From: an uncultured Mycoplasmatota bacterium
Lineage (GTDB): Bacteria > Bacillota_I > Bacilli_A > RF39 > UBA660
Length of the DNA stretch: 40,840 nt
Assembly: GCA_900546245.1 (NCBI GenBank)
Contig: URBY01000010.1
Coordinates: 1-40,840, forward strand
Direction: 5' to 3'
The notes under the pieces are model-generated. The model was not told the origin of the DNA. It ran no database searches and worked only from the letters and a program-made list of their open reading frames with translations. Position 1 is the first letter of the stretch. Each line of letters begins with the position of its first letter. The position numbers were made by a program, and so were the translations under genes. This document shows, in pieces, positions 1 to 7,351 of this stretch.

Positions 1-17
1 GCCTTATTCTATATTTA

Positions 18-47
18 AGTATACACCCCATTATTATCTATTGGCAA
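18..47 (-). promoter_or_regulatory. Sigma-A-type promoter reading out of the window
   Basis: On the minus strand there is TTGCCA (42-47), an 18-base spacer and TATACT (18-23). It lies downstream of nrdG and points away from it, so it probably drives a gene beyond the left edge. No T-run terminator is visible between nrdG and this promoter; an 8-bp inverted repeat (TTTAATCT/AGATTAAA, about 77-108) flanks the end of nrdG but is not followed by Ts on either strand. Confidence 0.45.
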
Positions 48-106
48 GTGTTTTTTTTGAAATTTTTTACTTTTTTTAATCTAGTGTAAACAAAAAAGAG
101 ATTAAA

Positions 107-640
107 CTAATAAGACATATACTCATCCATAAGTATAACCTTATTATTTTTTAAACTCTCTTTAACATTTATTATTCTTTGATTTGACGAACCTCTAAAT
201 TTAAGTTTAAAATTTTTCTTATCTATTTCAAATTTACCATCTACTAAAACATCTATATATGATACTAATTCCTTTGTTTCTTCATATTTATTACACATAT
301 CTTCCAATATGTCAGTATCAAAGGTATAGCCTGAAAAACACCATATCGTTTTATTTGGTAATTCTTTTCTTATTCTTCTTAAAAGAGGTAATATCCCTTT
401 TTGATTAACATATTCAAATGGTTCACCGCCTAAAATAGTTATTCCTTCTATATAATCTGGTTTCAAAAGTTCAATTATTTTGTCTTCTTCTTTTTGTGTA
501 TATTCATGTCCATATTTAAAGTCCCAAGCTTCTTCGTTAAAGCATCCTTTACATTTATGAGTACATCCGCTTACAAATAAGGATACTCTAACGCCTGGTC
601 CATTTGCAACATCAACTTTTTTTATATCTGCATAATACAT
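107..640 (-). CDS. nrdG: Anaerobic ribonucleotide reductase activating protein
   Basis: Radical-SAM activase that installs the glycyl radical on NrdD under anaerobic conditions. The radical-SAM cluster motif is C26-T-H-K-C30-K-G-C33, the CX3CX2C spacing shared with NrdG and PflA. It is followed by a GGEPF segment near residue 72, the usual SAM-contacting motif. At 177 residues it is a normal NrdG length. The start ATG overlaps the nrdD stop (TAATG at 640), so translation is coupled and the two proteins are made together. The early GPGVR stretch (residues 14-18) is also typical. I see no truncation. Confidence 0.95.
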   Translation of the reverse strand: MYYADIKKVDVANGPGVRVSLFVSGCTHKCKGCFNEEAWDFKYGHEYTQKEEDKIIELLKPDYIEGITILGGEPFEYVNQKGILPLLRRIRKELPNKTIWCFSGYTFDTDILEDMCNKYEETKELVSYIDVLVDGKFEIDKKNFKLKFRGSSNQRIINVKESLKNNKVILMDEYMSY

Positions 641-2766
641 TATAAATGTGTTACCCTTGCCTTAATTTCTTTTGTTTTTCCAACATTCCAGAAATTTTCA
701 CCTAAATATCCGCATGTTCTTCTTGTAACATTCATTTTAGTTTTATCTTTGTTACCACAGTTAGGACATTCCCATTCGTTATCATCATTTATAATTATTT
801 CACCATCAAAACCACATACATGACAATAATCTGATTTAGTATTAAATTCTGCATATTGAATATTCTCATAAATAAATTTAATTAATTCTTTTAATGCATC
901 TAAGTTCTTTTCCATATTTGGAATTTCAACATATGAAATGCATCCACCTGAAGATATTGGTTGGAATTGACTTTCAAATTTTAGTTTTTCAAATGCATCA
1001 ATTTTTTCTCTAACATCAACATGATATGAATTTGTATAGAATCCTTTATCTGTTACATCTTTAATACTACCAAATCTTTCTTTATCTATTCTTGCAAATC
1101 TATAGCATAAACTTTCTGCTGGTGTTCCATAAAGTGCAAATCCAAGATGTGTTTCTTTTTTCCAAGTATCACATGCTTTTCTTAAATATTTCATTAATTT
1201 AACTGCGAATTTTTCTCCTTCTTCAGTAGTATGAGATACACCTTTAACTAACATTGTTGTTTCATAAACACCAATATATCCAAGTGATAATGTTGAATAT
1301 CCATCTTTTAGTAATTTATCTATTTTTTCGCCTTTTTCTAGTCTTGCGATTGCACCATATTGCCAGTGTACTGGTGAAATATCTGATGTAATTCCTAAAA
1401 GTGCATGGTGTCTACACATTAATGCTTCTTTACATAGTTCTAGTCTTTCATCAAGCAATTTAAAGAATTTTTCTTCATCATGTCCTGATAAAATACCTAT
1501 TTGTGGTAAGTTTATTGATACAACACCTTGATTAAATCTACCTTCCCATTTATAGTTCCCATTTTCATCTTTCCAAGGAGATAAGAAACTTCTGCATCCC
1601 ATAGGACTAAATACATTACCTTCATAGATTTCTCTCATTTTCTTAGCTGAAATATAATCTGGATACATTCTTTTTGCAGAACATTTACAAGCAAGTTCTG
1701 TTAAATAATCATATTTACCACCTTTTAAGCAGTTGTTTTCATCAAGTACATAAACTAGTTTAGGGAATGCTGGTGTAACATAAACACCTTTTTCATTCTT
1801 AATTCCTTCAAGTCTTTGATTTAATATTTCTTCAATAATCATTGCATTTTCTTCAATATATGGATCTTTTTCATCTAGACATAGGAATAATGTTACGAAA
1901 GGAGATTGTCCATTAGTTGTCATTAATGTATTTATTTGATATTGAATTGTTTGTACTCCTGATGCTAATTCATCTTTTAATCTATCCATAGCAAGTTCTT
2001 CGATTTGTTCTTTACTTAATTCTTTACCATGTTTTTCAGTTATTTTCTTAATAAATTTTTCTTTACTTTTTCTTAAATATTTACCTAAGTGTCTCATATC
2101 AACAGATTGTCCACCATATTGGTTAGATGCAACTGCTGCGATTATTTGAGTTGTAACAGTACAAGCAACCTGAAATGATTTAGGGCTTTCAATAAGTTTA
2201 CCATTCATAACTGTACCATTATCAAGCATATCAGCAATATTTATTAAACAACAGTTAAATATTGGTTGAACAAAATAATCCATATCATGGAAATGTAATA
2301 TTCCTTCTTCATGTGCTTTACTTATTTTTTCTGGAAGTAAAATTCTTCTAGTTAAGTCTCTTGATACTTCACCAGCAATATAATCTCTTTGTGTTGAAGC
2401 ATACATTGTATTTTTATTTGAGTTTTCTTCAGCAAGTTCTTTATTTTCATTTCTAATTAATCTTAAAATTGATTCATCAGTTGTATTTGCTTTTCTAATT
2501 AAAGCTCTATTATATCTATAAACAATATATTCTTTTGCTAATGCAAATTTCTTATACTCCATTAATTTCTTTTCTATTTCATCTTGTATATCTTCAACAA
2601 GCATTCTTTTCTTTTTTAAATCTTCAATATGTTTTGTTATATTTTCTATTTGTTTTTCTGTTGCTCTTTCTTTAGGCTCTACTTCCTTATTTGCCTTTTC
2701 TATAGCTATTTTTATTTTAGCTCTATCATAATCAACAATTTTTCCATCTCTTTTAATTACTTTCAT
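640..2766 (-). CDS. nrdD: Anaerobic (class III) ribonucleoside-triphosphate reductase
   Basis: Reduces ribonucleotides to deoxyribonucleotides without oxygen, using a glycyl radical. The first ~90 residues form an ATP-cone allosteric domain (start MKVIKRDGK). The reductase barrel follows. The C-terminus carries a zinc site with C648/C651 and C667/C670, then the radical loop RRTCGYLG, in which Gly686 is the expected radical site. The length of 708 residues is normal. It is the first gene of the nrdD-nrdG operon and is divergent from a Crp/Fnr regulator. Its predicted promoter has the palindromic operator at 2835-2850 upstream, which suggests redox or metabolite control by the neighbour. Confidence 0.97.
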   Translation of the reverse strand: MKVIKRDGKIVDYDRAKIKIAIEKANKEVEPKERATEKQIENITKHIEDLKKKRMLVEDIQDEIEKKLMEYKKFALAKEYIVYRYNRALIRKANTTDESILRLIRNENKELAEENSNKNTMYASTQRDYIAGEVSRDLTRRILLPEKISKAHEEGILHFHDMDYFVQPIFNCCLINIADMLDNGTVMNGKLIESPKSFQVACTVTTQIIAAVASNQYGGQSVDMRHLGKYLRKSKEKFIKKITEKHGKELSKEQIEELAMDRLKDELASGVQTIQYQINTLMTTNGQSPFVTLFLCLDEKDPYIEENAMIIEEILNQRLEGIKNEKGVYVTPAFPKLVYVLDENNCLKGGKYDYLTELACKCSAKRMYPDYISAKKMREIYEGNVFSPMGCRSFLSPWKDENGNYKWEGRFNQGVVSINLPQIGILSGHDEEKFFKLLDERLELCKEALMCRHHALLGITSDISPVHWQYGAIARLEKGEKIDKLLKDGYSTLSLGYIGVYETTMLVKGVSHTTEEGEKFAVKLMKYLRKACDTWKKETHLGFALYGTPAESLCYRFARIDKERFGSIKDVTDKGFYTNSYHVDVREKIDAFEKLKFESQFQPISSGGCISYVEIPNMEKNLDALKELIKFIYENIQYAEFNTKSDYCHVCGFDGEIIINDDNEWECPNCGNKDKTKMNVTRRTCGYLGENFWNVGKTKEIKARVTHL

Positions 2767-2807
2767 ACTACTTATCTCCTACTCTGTCATTTATTTTTTA
2801 CACTCTC

Positions 2808-2813
2808 ATTATA
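2808..2813 (-). promoter_or_regulatory. -10 element of the nrdD promoter
   Basis: TATAAT on the minus strand, preceded by TGT (an extended -10). Counting seven bases on gives a predicted transcription start near 2801. There is no good -35 hexamer at the expected position; that place is taken by AT-rich sequence and the palindrome at 2835-2850. This is what an activator-dependent promoter looks like. Inferred by eye. Confidence 0.55.
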
Positions 2814-2834
2814 ACAAATTTTTTAAAAATATAG

Positions 2835-2850
2835 TGTTGCATTTGCAACA
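2835..2850. promoter_or_regulatory. Palindromic operator, probably for the Crp/Fnr regulator
   Basis: Perfect inverted repeat TGTTGCA-TT-TGCAACA between divergent nrdD and the Crp/Fnr gene. A two-fold symmetric site of this size fits a Crp/Fnr dimer. Its centre is 41.5 bases upstream of the predicted nrdD start (class II activator position), and it overlaps the -35 region of the regulator's own predicted promoter (-10 TATAAT at 2860-2865). Activation of nrdDG and autorepression are inferred from this geometry. Confidence 0.6.
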
Positions 2851-2859
2851 AAAATGAAA

Positions 2860-2865
2860 TATAAT
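2860..2865 (+). promoter_or_regulatory. -10 element of the Crp/Fnr regulator promoter
   Basis: TATAAT on the plus strand, with a weak TTGCAT 17 bases upstream (2837-2842) that lies inside the palindrome at 2835-2850. The predicted start is near 2872, giving a leader of about 42 bases with the RBS GGGAGG. Confidence 0.45.
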
Positions 2866-2913
2866 TAAATTAATTATTTTGGTTTTTTTCTAAACCTTTG
2901 GGAGGCCTTATAA

Positions 2914-3546
2914 ATGAACGAAATAAGCATATTTAAAGGGATTGACGAACAAAATGTAAAGTCAATGCTTAAATGTTTTGAAGCAAAAACTATTGTATAT
3001 AAAAAAGACACAACTGTAATTTCTAATCTCGCTAATACAAATATAATTGGTATTATTATTGATGGCACTGCTAACCTAGTTAGAAGTGATTATGACGGAA
3101 ATAGAGTTGTACTTGAAAAACTAGAAAAAGGTTCTATTTTTGGAGAAGTATTTACTTCATATTCTGATGAATTATCTGTTATTACAACAAGTACTTGTAC
3201 TGTTACTACATTTGATTATGATCATATTATTAAAAGATGTAAAAAATCTTGTCCATATCATAATGATGTTATTAATAATATGCTTCAATTACTTGCTAAA
3301 AAGGTTGTAGTTATGAATAATAGAATTGATGTACTTACTAAAAAAACTATTAGAGAAAAATTACTTGAATATTTTAGAGCTGAAGAAAAAGAAAACTTAT
3401 CAAAAGTTTTCTATCTAAAATTAAATTATACTGAACTTGCTGACTATCTTGGTGTTGATAGGAGCGCACTTATGAGAGAACTTAAAAACTTAAAAAATGA
3501 GGGATTTATTGAAACTAAACAAAAAAGAATTAAATTAAATTTTTGA
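2914..3546 (+). CDS. Crp/Fnr family transcriptional regulator
   Basis: Dimeric regulator with an N-terminal cyclic-nucleotide-binding-type beta-roll (about residues 1-115) and a C-terminal Crp winged helix (about 145-210). The recognition-helix region reads LADYLGVDRSALMRELKNL. The central segment has a CX3CPxH motif (RCKKSCPYH, residues ~109-117), which I recall as common in Firmicutes Crp/Fnr proteins of unknown ligand. With Cys elsewhere (KCFEAK, STCTV) it could bind a metal or sense redox, but that is inference. The start is supported by TTGGGAGG eight bases upstream. It is divergent from nrdDG and shares a palindrome with it. Its last 12 bases overlap the tail of the convergent CmpB-like gene. 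The ligand is unknown. Confidence 0.9.
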   Translation: MNEISIFKGIDEQNVKSMLKCFEAKTIVYKKDTTVISNLANTNIIGIIIDGTANLVRSDYDGNRVVLEKLEKGSIFGEVFTSYSDELSVITTSTCTVTTFDYDHIIKRCKKSCPYHNDVINNMLQLLAKKVVVMNNRIDVLTKKTIREKLLEYFRAEEKENLSKVFYLKLNYTELADYLGVDRSALMRELKNLKNEGFIETKQKRIKLNF

Positions 3547-4050
3547 TTTAAATGCATATGTACAAATTATATCTATAATAAATAAAATACATAAAAGATA
3601 AGTTATCCATTTAGGAATTTTATTTACTATCTTATCCATCCATGGTTTAACTAAATATATTAAAATGATAGAACATATTCCCCAGATTAATGATATATCA
3701 AGTGCAACATATTTTCCAAAATGATATTTATGATCTGAATAATCCCAAAATACTCTATCAAAAGTAACTTCTAGTAGTATTCCACCTGAATATTCTATAA
3801 ATGTTAATATTAAAACTATTATTATTAAGAATATTATTATTTCTAAAAATTTATTTAGTTTTAATTTTTTAAATATATAGTTAGATAAAAATAGTATTAA
3901 AATTGCTCCTAGTCCATATACTGGTGTCCAATACCCATAAAGAAAACCACTTTCTAAGTTCCAATTAAATATTTTATACATAATAGTTTCAAGTAAATGA
4001 CCAAAAATACTAAAAATAAAAAAATAGTTTAAATAATACATAATATTCAC
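3535..4050 (-). CDS. CmpB-like membrane protein (putative ABC-transporter type IV family)
   Basis: Small integral membrane protein of 171 residues with about five hydrophobic helices. The segment SGFLYGYWTPVYGLGAILIL (residues 34-53) and the later ILLEVTFDRVFWDYSDHKYH match what I know of the CmpB family (Pfam ABC_trans_CmpB), whose transport role is a label rather than a shown function. The RBS AGGTGA precedes the ATG. It lies 22 bases behind the D,D-carboxypeptidase gene and probably forms an operon with it, so an envelope role is plausible. Its 3' end overlaps the convergent Crp/Fnr gene by 12 bases. Confidence 0.75.
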   Translation of the reverse strand: MNIMYYLNYFFIFSIFGHLLETIMYKIFNWNLESGFLYGYWTPVYGLGAILILFLSNYIFKKLKLNKFLEIIIFLIIIVLILTFIEYSGGILLEVTFDRVFWDYSDHKYHFGKYVALDISLIWGICSIILIYLVKPWMDKIVNKIPKWITYLLCILFIIDIICTYAFKSKI

Positions 4051-4072
4051 CTAGTATTATTTTTTTCTATTT

Positions 4073-5254
4073 TTATTTTTTTATTCGTCTTAAATTAATA
4101 AATAGAATAACTATTGTTACTATAAGTGTTAAAAGTACAAACTGTGCTTTATGCTCTTTTACAAAAAATTTAAAATCAAATTTTATATCTTCTGGTGATG
4201 TTATATTTATTGTATCTAGTGTTTCATCATTATAACTTATATATAACGTTCCTATTTTATCACCTTTTTTTGTACCTTTTTCTACTATTGTTTTACCTTT
4301 ATATTCATATTTTAAATCATCTTTACTAACAGTTTTTTTCAAATATTCTTTTACAATTCTATCAGATTTTATATTACATTCTTTGCCATATTCACTTTTT
4401 AAGTTAACTAATGTATCACCTTTATCTAATATTTTCACATAATCATAATTACCAAAATAATATTCATATAAATTTTTTGTATCAACTATATTTTCATTTT
4501 TTTCTTTATATGGTGCACCTATTGTTACTGAAATAAATTCTGTTGTACCATTATTTGCATACGTAGCAAGGCAAAGTCCAGCATCAAAAGTAAATCCTGT
4601 TTTAGCACCTTTTACATAATCCATATTAAATGTACTGTTATCTGTTATTCTTTTAAGTGGTCCATTCATATTTTTATATGTTTTTGTTCCAAATACCTCT
4701 TTAAATTTTTTATTTTGTAATGCATACTTAACTAACTTCATAACATCCCTAGCTGTCGAATAATGATTATCTCCTTCAATTCCTATTACATTTGAAAAAT
4801 GAGAATTATTCATACCAATTTTTTCTGCCTTTTGATTCATTAGTTTTACAAATTCTTTTTCTGAGCCACTAATACTATAAGCTGCAATTTCTGTCGCATC
4901 CGCACCTGACTTTAATATTATTCCATAAAGTATTTCATCGTATGTAAGAATATTTCCTACATTAAATCCTGCCACAGATAAATCATATGTAACATCTTTT
5001 AACATATCGCTTGTTACAACTACCTTTTGATTAAAGTCTTTTATATTTTCAATCGCAACTAATGCGGTCATCATTTTTGTTAAACTTGCTATATAAACTT
5101 CTTGATCTGCATTTTTTTCATAAAGTACTTTATCATCAGTCATATTATATAAAATTGCACTTTTAGATTTTAATTCTATATCATCCGCAAATACATTTAA
5201 GTTAAAAATAAAAAAAAACATAACAAAAATTAAAACACTTAATATTTTTTTCAT
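4073..5254 (-). CDS. D-alanyl-D-alanine carboxypeptidase (PBP5/DacF family)
   Basis: Trims the terminal D-Ala from peptidoglycan pentapeptides outside the membrane. The three active-site motifs of S11 peptidases are present: S57-L-T-K60, S116-G-A (in place of the common SGN) and K218-T-G220. A signal peptide spans residues 1-23 and ends VFA-D. A hydrophobic helix near the C-terminus (about 371-388) followed by RRIKK anchors it to the membrane, in place of the amphipathic helix of PBP5. The length of 393 is typical. The start has RBS AGGAGA. Which paralogue (dacA, dacF or dacB) it corresponds to cannot be told from sequence alone. Confidence 0.93.
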   Translation of the reverse strand: MKKILSVLIFVMFFFIFNLNVFADDIELKSKSAILYNMTDDKVLYEKNADQEVYIASLTKMMTALVAIENIKDFNQKVVVTSDMLKDVTYDLSVAGFNVGNILTYDEILYGIILKSGADATEIAAYSISGSEKEFVKLMNQKAEKIGMNNSHFSNVIGIEGDNHYSTARDVMKLVKYALQNKKFKEVFGTKTYKNMNGPLKRITDNSTFNMDYVKGAKTGFTFDAGLCLATYANNGTTEFISVTIGAPYKEKNENIVDTKNLYEYYFGNYDYVKILDKGDTLVNLKSEYGKECNIKSDRIVKEYLKKTVSKDDLKYEYKGKTIVEKGTKKGDKIGTLYISYNDETLDTINITSPEDIKFDFKFFVKEHKAQFVLLTLIVTIVILFINLRRIKK

Positions 5255-5271
5255 ACTTTTCTCCTAAAATA

Positions 5272-5301
5272 ATTATATACCAAAATAGAATAAAATATCA
5301 A
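5272..5301 (-). promoter_or_regulatory. Promoter of the D,D-carboxypeptidase gene
   Basis: TTGATA (5296-5301), an 18-base spacer and TATAAT (5272-5277) on the minus strand, ending 17 bases before the start codon. Confidence 0.6.
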
Positions 5302-5337
5302 TATTTGTTAACAATATATATGGAGGAGGAATAAAAA

Positions 5338-5550
5338 ATGCAAAATGTACCTAATATAATATCAACTAAAGATTTATCATATATTTGTGATATGTTTAAT
5401 TGGAATTTTACTACTGCTAAAAAAGCATTAAACTATAGTAATAATGTTACTGATAATGAAATAAAGGATGAATTATTAAATATATTTGATATGCACAAAC
5501 AAATTTGTAATGGTTTATTAAATATATTAAACGGAGGAGAAAATGAATAA
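5338..5550 (+). CDS. Small CotF-like spore coat protein, first of a pair
   Basis: A 70-residue soluble helical protein. The order ISTKDLSYICDMFNWNF followed by KKALNY and IKDELLNIFDMHKQ resembles the short CotF-related coat proteins of Firmicutes, which often begin with a similar STKDL..DMFNWNF segment. A strong RBS (GGAGGAGG) lies nine bases before the ATG. It overlaps the next gene by 8 bases, so the two are translationally coupled. I see no sigma-A promoter in front of it; a sporulation sigma promoter is possible but not clear. No other sporulation gene is in the window. Confidence 0.7.
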   Translation: MQNVPNIISTKDLSYICDMFNWNFTTAKKALNYSNNVTDNEIKDELLNIFDMHKQICNGLLNILNGGENE

Positions 5551-5854
5551 TAAAATACAAAATCCAAAAATAGAACTTGATAGTTCTATTGAAATGAATG
5601 ACGAAAATTATTTAAATGATATTCTTGAAACTGAGAAAAATATGAGTGTTAATTTTACATATGCTTTAAATGAAGCAAGTAATGAAACATTATTTAACGA
5701 AATATATGAAATGTTTAAACAAATTAAGGAAGCTCAAAGAAACCTTTTTGAACTTAGTTTTAGAAAAGGATTTTATACACTTGAAAAAGCTGAAACAAAT
5801 AAAATTAATGAAGAATATAATACGCTTTTAAATAAATTTAATGAAATTGAATAA
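5543..5854 (+). CDS. CotF-like spore coat protein, second of a pair
   Basis: A 103-residue protein with a central segment DENYLNDILETEKNMSVNFT and later RNLFELSFRKGFYTLEKAE. This is the layout of the CotF family: a ferritin-like two-helix repeat with the tail GFYxLEKAE. It starts inside the end of the preceding coat gene with RBS GGAGG. A hairpin terminator follows directly. It probably forms a heteromeric partner with the upstream protein, as paired CotF-like genes are common. Spore function is inferred from family only. Confidence 0.75.
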   Translation: MNNKIQNPKIELDSSIEMNDENYLNDILETEKNMSVNFTYALNEASNETLFNEIYEMFKQIKEAQRNLFELSFRKGFYTLEKAETNKINEEYNTLLNKFNEIE

Positions 5855-5879
5855 AAGGATCAGCAAAGATCCTTTTTTT
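5854..5879 (+). terminator. Terminator of the coat gene pair, probably bidirectional
   Basis: Stem AAAGGATC/GATCCTTT (54-61 with 68-75 of the 58xx block), loop AGCAAA, then a T-run. The opposite strand has AAAAs before and TTTT-A-TT after the stem, so it may also stop transcripts coming from the minus-strand promoter at 5988-6016. Confidence 0.75.
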
Positions 5880-5981
5880 GAATTTATCATAATAATTGTA
5901 TAATACATATTTTAGGCAGAAAAATAGGGCTCTATCCGAAAATAGACCCCTTACAAAAATGGTTACCCACTTTTTCCTTGC
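5880..5981 (-). ncRNA. Candidate structured small RNA or insertion-sequence end remnant
   Basis: A strong minus-strand promoter (5988-6016) reads into this segment, and the next hairpin is the terminator at 5854-5879, giving a predicted transcript of about 125 bases without a convincing ORF. Inside it is a hairpin with arms GGGGTCTAT and ATAGAGCCC, one mismatch, around TTTTCGG. The same sequence (GGCTCTATCCGAAAATAGAC on the plus strand) also looks to me like the terminal region of an ISL3-type element, so a decayed IS end is an equal alternative. No transposase is present. No Rfam family is recognised. Confidence 0.35.
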
Positions 5982-5987
5982 ATAGAT

Positions 5988-6016
5988 AATATAACATAAA
6001 TTTTTATCTATGTCAA
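5988..6016 (-). promoter_or_regulatory. Near-consensus promoter downstream of the Abi-like gene
   Basis: TTGACA (6011-6016), a 17-base spacer and TATATT (5988-5993) on the minus strand. The -35 begins two bases after the stop codon of the Abi-like gene. The same stretch forms an inverted repeat CATAGATAA/TTATCTATG, but no T-run follows, so a promoter explains it better than a terminator. Confidence 0.6.
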
Positions 6017-6017
6017 A

Positions 6018-7016
6018 CTATTGTTCCAATATTTCTTTATAATTTTTTTCAATAATTTTATCGAAATATTCATATATTGATTTCAATAGTTCATTATTAT
6101 TATAGTATTTTCTATTAAGAATTATTCTACCATAAAATAATTTACTAACTTCGTGTTTTACATTATTTTTAACACCAATACTACTTACTATTTCATTAAA
6201 CATATACAAAGTATAGGTTATTTGTCTTATTCTTGAGTTTCGTAATTTATTCATTCTATTTTCTTTTCCTATCCCACATTTTTTTAAATAATTAATAACT
6301 AGCGTATCTGCACTATGATGATTATCTTTTTTATCAAGTTCTGATAACACACATGAATTATGAGCTACGGCATTTCTAAGTTTATTAATCTCCCTTAAAA
6401 TAAATATATATTTTTTATCATCTAAATTGTATTTTTGTGTAAAAAATACAAAAAAGTTTATTAATTCACCAAATGTTATAATCTCTAAAAATTCCCATAT
6501 TGGAATATTTTCAATTTTAGTATCACCATCTATATCATACTTAGAAAATATTTTTTTGTAATACTCATTAGTTACTTTTTTTCTAATACTATCATGTATC
6601 CTTTTCGGATATTTATCATCATTATAATCTTGTTCTAAATATAAATTTACAATATTATACCCATCTTCATCGTTTAATTCTTCTATTCTATTTAATATTC
6701 TAATTTTAAGATAATGTTCTATATCTATAATCATTTTAAACAATACTATTCTAGTTCTATAATCAATAATTGATAAATCCTTTAAATATGCAAAATCTAA
6801 GTCAATATATTTGCCAGTTAATTCACCACATTGATATATTGGAAAATTATTTTTATAAGCTGTTACATTATAATAGTTATTATTTTCTTTTAAATATTTT
6901 TCTGCTTCTTCCTCCGATAATAAATTAAATTTAATATTTTTATTTTTCAAATAAGGCACCATTTCTGAAACTTTCATCATTGGTCTTAAAATTTTTTGAT
7001 TAGAATTGTTATTCAT
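6018..7016 (-). CDS. Abi_2-like (AbiD/AbiF-type) HEPN protein
   Basis: Protein of 332 residues resembling the Abi_2 (AbiD/F) abortive-infection family. The N-terminal part holds MKVSEMVPYLKNKNIKF and a Tyr-rich stretch (ENNNYYNVTAYKNNF). The helical C-terminal half ends with RNAVAH, which fits the RX4-6H motif of HEPN ribonucleases (R214...H219 counted from the ATG). I chose the ATG at 7016 because AAGGTGA sits five bases before it; an in-frame TTG at 7037 lies upstream of that RBS. It is monocistronic, with AT-rich flanks. A phage-defence role is inferred from family; no antitoxin gene is next to it. Confidence 0.7.
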   Translation of the reverse strand: MNNNSNQKILRPMMKVSEMVPYLKNKNIKFNLLSEEEAEKYLKENNNYYNVTAYKNNFPIYQCGELTGKYIDLDFAYLKDLSIIDYRTRIVLFKMIIDIEHYLKIRILNRIEELNDEDGYNIVNLYLEQDYNDDKYPKRIHDSIRKKVTNEYYKKIFSKYDIDGDTKIENIPIWEFLEIITFGELINFFVFFTQKYNLDDKKYIFILREINKLRNAVAHNSCVLSELDKKDNHHSADTLVINYLKKCGIGKENRMNKLRNSRIRQITYTLYMFNEIVSSIGVKNNVKHEVSKLFYGRIILNRKYYNNNELLKSIYEYFDKIIEKNYKEILEQ

Positions 7017-7351
7017 ATAATTCACCTTCTTTGCCAATACATATAGTATATAATAATATTATTTGTAAACTACATTTTATTATCTATTATGTAAAAATTA
7101 TAACTAATTTATAAATAAATAATATTATATTAATTATACTTGTAACTATTTTATTGATTCTTTTATAAGAAAAAACATCTGATTTTAGTAATCAAATGTT
7201 TTTTTATTTTATGAAGTCTCTTGCATTTATATATAATAGAACATTTTTAAACTTGTATTAAAATTTTATTAAATTATAAATTAATAATGTTAAATTTTTT
7301 TGATTTTTTTAACATATTTTCATTATATGTTAATTTTTTTAACTTTTTTAA
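7017..7351. other. AT-rich spacer between the Abi-like gene and uvsE
   Basis: No ORF. It holds the terminator at 7171-7207, and at its right end (about 7290-7351) several copies of GTTAAAAAA-like tracts around an inverted repeat TTAACATAT/ATATGTTAA. Otherwise it is low-complexity A/T sequence. The promoter of the Abi-like gene is expected at 7020-7080 but no clear -35/-10 pair stands out. Confidence 0.6.
7171..7207 (-). terminator. Terminator downstream of uvsE
   Basis: Inverted repeat ACATcTGATT (75-84) and AATCAaATGT (90-99) with one mismatch, flanked by A and T runs on both sides, so it can work on either strand. It would end the murD-murC-uvsE transcript. Confidence 0.7.

Noticed and set aside
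77..108. Terminator of nrdG
   Set aside because: An 8-bp inverted repeat exists, but the loop is 16 bases and no T-run follows on the minus strand.
2629..2814. Phe/Tyr-rich plus-strand frame at the nrdD start
   Set aside because: Antisense of the nrdD N-terminus; hydrophobic composition comes from AT-rich complement.
2821..2850. NrdR box before nrdD
   Set aside because: ACACTATAT fits one half of the NrdR consensus, but the second half and the usual tandem copy are missing; the Crp/Fnr-type palindrome explains the region better.
5982..6016. Terminator of the Abi-like gene
   Set aside because: The inverted repeat CATAGATAA/TTATCTATG lacks a T-run and coincides with a promoter of consensus spacing.
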